Positions 61,401 through 64,000 of a stretch of 64,000 nucleotides of DNA are shown here, one piece after another; the first letter of the stretch is position 1; every line of letters starts with the position of its first letter. The DNA comes from Owenia fusiformis (Eukaryota; Annelida; Polychaeta; Sabellida; Oweniidae): positions 10,230,650 to 10,294,649 of the forward strand of contig CAIIXF020000002.1 of assembly GCA_903813345.2 (NCBI GenBank), in the 5' to 3' direction. Both the position numbers and the translations under genes were made by a program. Under the pieces are notes generated by a model. The model did not search any database, was not told the DNA's origin, and worked only from the letters and a program-made list of their open reading frames with translations.

Positions 61401-64000
61401 TGTAGCGTGTCATTGACCAAGATGACATATTAGTAGGTGTAGTCAGTCACATTCGCAAAACTTAATAGCCGCGAAATAGTGTTTTCTCAAAATTTGTGAA
61501 ATTAAAACTGGCGAAATTAACCAGGAGTACAGTATAAGCAGGATCATATAGTCTGTGTCGAATCTGACAATGTGCAACATTAGTTTGAGGACATTGAGTC
61601 AATGTGAGATATTAAAGGTAATTACAATAAAAAGTAGTGAAATTATATATGATCCTTTATTTTCAGGACTTTCAAGTTTTAAACTTGTTAGGTCGTGGTG
61701 GGTTTGCCTGTGTATACAGAGCAAGATGCAAATCTACGGGACAGGAAGTGGCAATCAAGATGGTGAGTACTGACTCTTCGCAGAGTCCTTGAGTAATTGA
61801 AATTAGTACAAATAAGATCTTAAGTCACTTGATTTTTGAATGGGGATTTTATAAATGCTACAAAGCAATAATTAATCTGAACAAAAATTATGAAAAATCA
61901 TGAAATCTAATAGATTGTGTGAAATATTTGAAAATCTTGAAAATCACAAATATTGATTATGCAAAAGATAAATTTAACAAAAATTCTATTTTAATTTTAA
62001 TTTATTTGACCATTAAAAATCAATTTTGTTCTCCAGATTGATAAGAAGCTGATGACAGCAGCGGGGATGGTGGCTCGCGTCAAGAAGGAAGTAGAGATTC
62101 AATCTCGCCTCAAGCATCCTTCAATTCTTGAGGTAGGCTGAGATATTTAATCAGAAGAATACATAGTTGCTTCTTTGAAAATATTCTTCACTGTAGTACC
62201 TGCAATTAAATGTATTTTTATCTTGTCATTTGGTAATTCAACTATTCAATGTATTATAATCACTTGCAGTTCATAGCTGTGCTGTAGATTTTACAACTAA
62301 AATAACACCAGTAACCTCCCCAGCATTAGCACCCAGTTGTAAATCTCGAAATAAAATGCCCCCCCTGTTGAAATTCTCTTTGCACCCTGCTAAAAAGTGT
62401 AATATTGAGATACTTTGATCAATGCAAAAAATATAATGAGAATTTAGCTCCCAGTTTAGAAAATATCCTGAGGGATCTCTAAACATTGTCAGTATTGTAA
62501 CATAACACAACATAACATAACATAACACTATTGCAATTGTACAATTACCTTATAATTGTGACTATATTAACATTTTGCATCTTTTTCCTAATATTTTTTA
62601 CTGTACAATACCATTATATGTAACATTGTTTATTATAGCTGTATAACTACTTTGAGGATGAGCACTATGTTTACTTGGTGTTAGAGATGTGTCACAATGG
62701 AGAGCTGTATAGATACCTGAAGACAAACTGCAAAGTTTTTACAGAAGATGAAGGTAGGTTTCTTGCACATTCTGTAAAAATTTCGATACAATATATTGAC
62801 AAATAAAGATATAAGAACTTTTTGATCAACCCTAGTATGTTGCAGTTGGTGTTTGAGTGTCAGTTTGAGTTTAAGCTTCCTAGGTTTTACCATTTTCTTT
62901 GAGCACTCTTAACAAAACTTTAGATCAAATGGTGCCATTTTTATGTCACCACCACCACAAGTGGTGACATATTGTTATAGTCTCCAACTCTCTTGTGGAC
63001 AGTGTTCATTGGTTAAGTATTCAGCAATTGGTGTTTGGTGGTCGACGGTCAGTGTCTGTAACAAATGGCAGGTGGTGACATTTTGCATGTTGATGCCTTG
63101 TTGAAAATTGCCTTTAGCAGAGAGGCCTGTAACCTGACCATGTTTTTTTGAATATCTTCAGGCCGCCATTACATGAAGCAGATTGTTGATGGGATGCTGT
63201 ATCTCCATGGTTACGGAATATTACATCGAGATCTTACTCTAGCTAACTTGCTCCTAACCCGAGATATGGATGTGGTATGTCTTTTTCATTGCTTTTTTCA
63301 AAGCGCTATATTGTTGTTTTCTTGTGCTAATGGGGGTTTGTACATATTTTACATGATTTTAAACACTGCAATATAAACAACTGCAAAAATCAGCATTTTT
63401 GCTGCAAAAATCATTTTTGATGCAATATGGGAAACTTAAAACTATTATTACAGAAAAGCATATTTGCAGCTGTATATTTGCACCATTGAATTACATTTTG
63501 ATTTTTTTGTAGAAAATAGCTGACTTTGGTTTGGCCACCCAACTCAGCGTCCCTGAGGAGAAGCACTTTACGATGTGTGGCACACCTAACTACATATCTC
63601 CGTAAGGCAGCATTTTGTATTCACAAAAAAAAATTTCCCAAATTTTTTCTTCAGTCAGTCAACTATGTAATGGCTCGGGTTTCATATTTGTTGTGCCTAT
63701 TTAAATACTCTTCATGTCTCACTATAAAATTGAACAATTTGCCTGAATTTTAGACATTCCTGTACAATTTTGAGTGCTCCCAGGATATTTATTACATACA
63801 TGTAGTATATTGTATATAACACATTGTATATCCTCTATCTACAGGGAGATTGCAATGAGAGGGGCACATGGGTTAGAATCAGACGTGTGGTCACTGGGAT
63901 GTATGCTTTACACTATGCTGGTAGGGAGACCCCCATTTGACACACAGGGAGTGAAAACAACATTGAACAAGGTGATCCTAGCTGATTTTGACATGCCGGC
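58418..64000 (+). CDS. PLK4: Polo-like kinase 4 (PLK4), 5' part, cut by window end
   Basis: Centriole-duplication Ser/Thr kinase. Exons: 58418-58435, 61667-61762, 62037-62132, 62639-62753, 63162-63274, 63513-63601, 63845 to beyond 64000. Exon 1 is inferred: ATG with MGESIE then a GTAAG donor, matching the human GEKIE|DF junction. The kinase domain shows the glycine loop [11 protein letters not shown] (15-25), VAIK (K37), [11 protein letters not shown] (HRD 130-132), [11 protein letters not shown] (DFG 150-152), an activation loop with T166 (human T170), [10 protein letters not shown] and [35 protein letters not shown] is the hinge/helix D region. The polo boxes lie outside the window. It is divergent from the HSP110 gene. 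Identification is firm; exon 1 is less so. Confidence 0.92.
58579..60158. mobile_element. Fold-back element with 8-bp duplication, PLK4 intron 1
   Basis: Inverted arms of about 724 bp (58579-59303 and 59436-60158) flank a 132-bp centre. The ends are CATAGGAGACAGGTTACC and its complement. TTTCTACC directly flanks both ends (58571-58578 and 60159-60166), an 8-bp target duplication. Arms differ by only a few bases. Each arm carries the same 65-70 codon open stretch ([20 protein letters not shown]..., [20 protein letters not shown]) bordered by splice-like CAG and CAG|GTAACC, which may be a captured host exon. No transposase. Confidence 0.8.
60196..60768. repeat. Single copy of the 'gattatcc' hairpin repeat family
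   Basis: Related to the tandem array at 9414-10860, with the same GTTCAGG/TTCAGG hairpin, TTTATCCCATA segment and 'ggattttcctgttctctc'. It adds a perfect palindrome (60636-60662: GCGGGCAGATATA, C, then the complement). TAAATA occurs at both ends and may be a target duplication. Confidence 0.7.
61193..61533. repeat. ACTGTACTCC-ended inverted repeat element
   Basis: The left end ACTGTACTCC and right end GGAGTACAGT are inverted. Inner parts repeat 'aaattaatctccgccaaattg' and 'ggcgaaattaacc' as inverted partners. It lies 130 bp before PLK4 exon 2. Non-coding. Confidence 0.55.
62942..63085. repeat. 'caccacaagtggtgacat' dispersed repeat in PLK4 intron 4
   Basis: The segment with GTCACCACCACCACAAGTGG, 'ctccaa', 'gtgttcat' and 'ggtggtgacattttg' is an inverted-orientation relative of sequences at 41905-42005 and 2085-2175, which carry 'ccgaacaccat..acaaaa' and 'gtggtggtgacataat'. 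A three-copy dispersed family in this window. Confidence 0.55.

Overview
The window is nuclear DNA of an intron-rich, AT-rich bilaterian animal. Its proteins are close to vertebrate orthologues, introns are 0.1-4.5 kb, and fold-back/MITE-type repeats are dense. A lophotrochozoan (mollusc, brachiopod or annelid-like) is my best guess, but nothing here fixes the species. No tRNA, rRNA, operon or CRISPR feature was seen.

Layout. 1-16.7 kb holds no convincing protein gene. It is repeat-rich and dominated by a roughly 8-kb fold-back element (4785-12744) bounded by an 8-bp direct repeat, followed by a 449-bp hAT-type MITE sitting in promoter-like DNA near 13.5 kb. 16824-37368 (+) is a complete O-GlcNAc transferase gene (OGT; 16 exon positions, 1,030 aa by my splice model). 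37.4-41.0 kb is the convergent 3' intergenic region. 41047-57569 (-) is a complete HSP110-family gene (HSPA4 type; 15 exons, 855 aa). In its 4.5-kb intron 9, on the opposite strand, lies an intronless 597-aa gene of unknown function (47833-49626). 57570-58417 is a divergent promoter region with strong heat-shock elements. From 58418 (+) runs polo-like kinase 4 (PLK4), cut by the window end inside the kinase domain; its first intron holds a 1.58-kb fold-back element with an 8-bp target duplication.

Most notable: OGT carries two tandemly duplicated exon pairs in its TPR superhelix. Exons 4a/4b are 69 nt each and phase 0. Exons 8a/8b are 101 nt each, so including both or neither breaks the reading frame. 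Every copy has intact splice sites and an intact TPR sequence. This looks like two mutually exclusive exon cassettes, giving up to four OGT isoforms with different substrate-recognition surfaces.

Other points of interest are a candidate internal OGT promoter in intron 4 (two X-box motifs, four CCAAT boxes and a phase-compatible mini first exon), tandem micro-duplications of splice-site edges in OGT and HSPA4, a 33-bp minisatellite with a 561-bp higher-order period, and HSPA4-PLK4 adjacency that also exists in vertebrates. All exon boundaries were read by eye from splice consensus, frame continuity and remembered orthologue sequence; no alignment was run.
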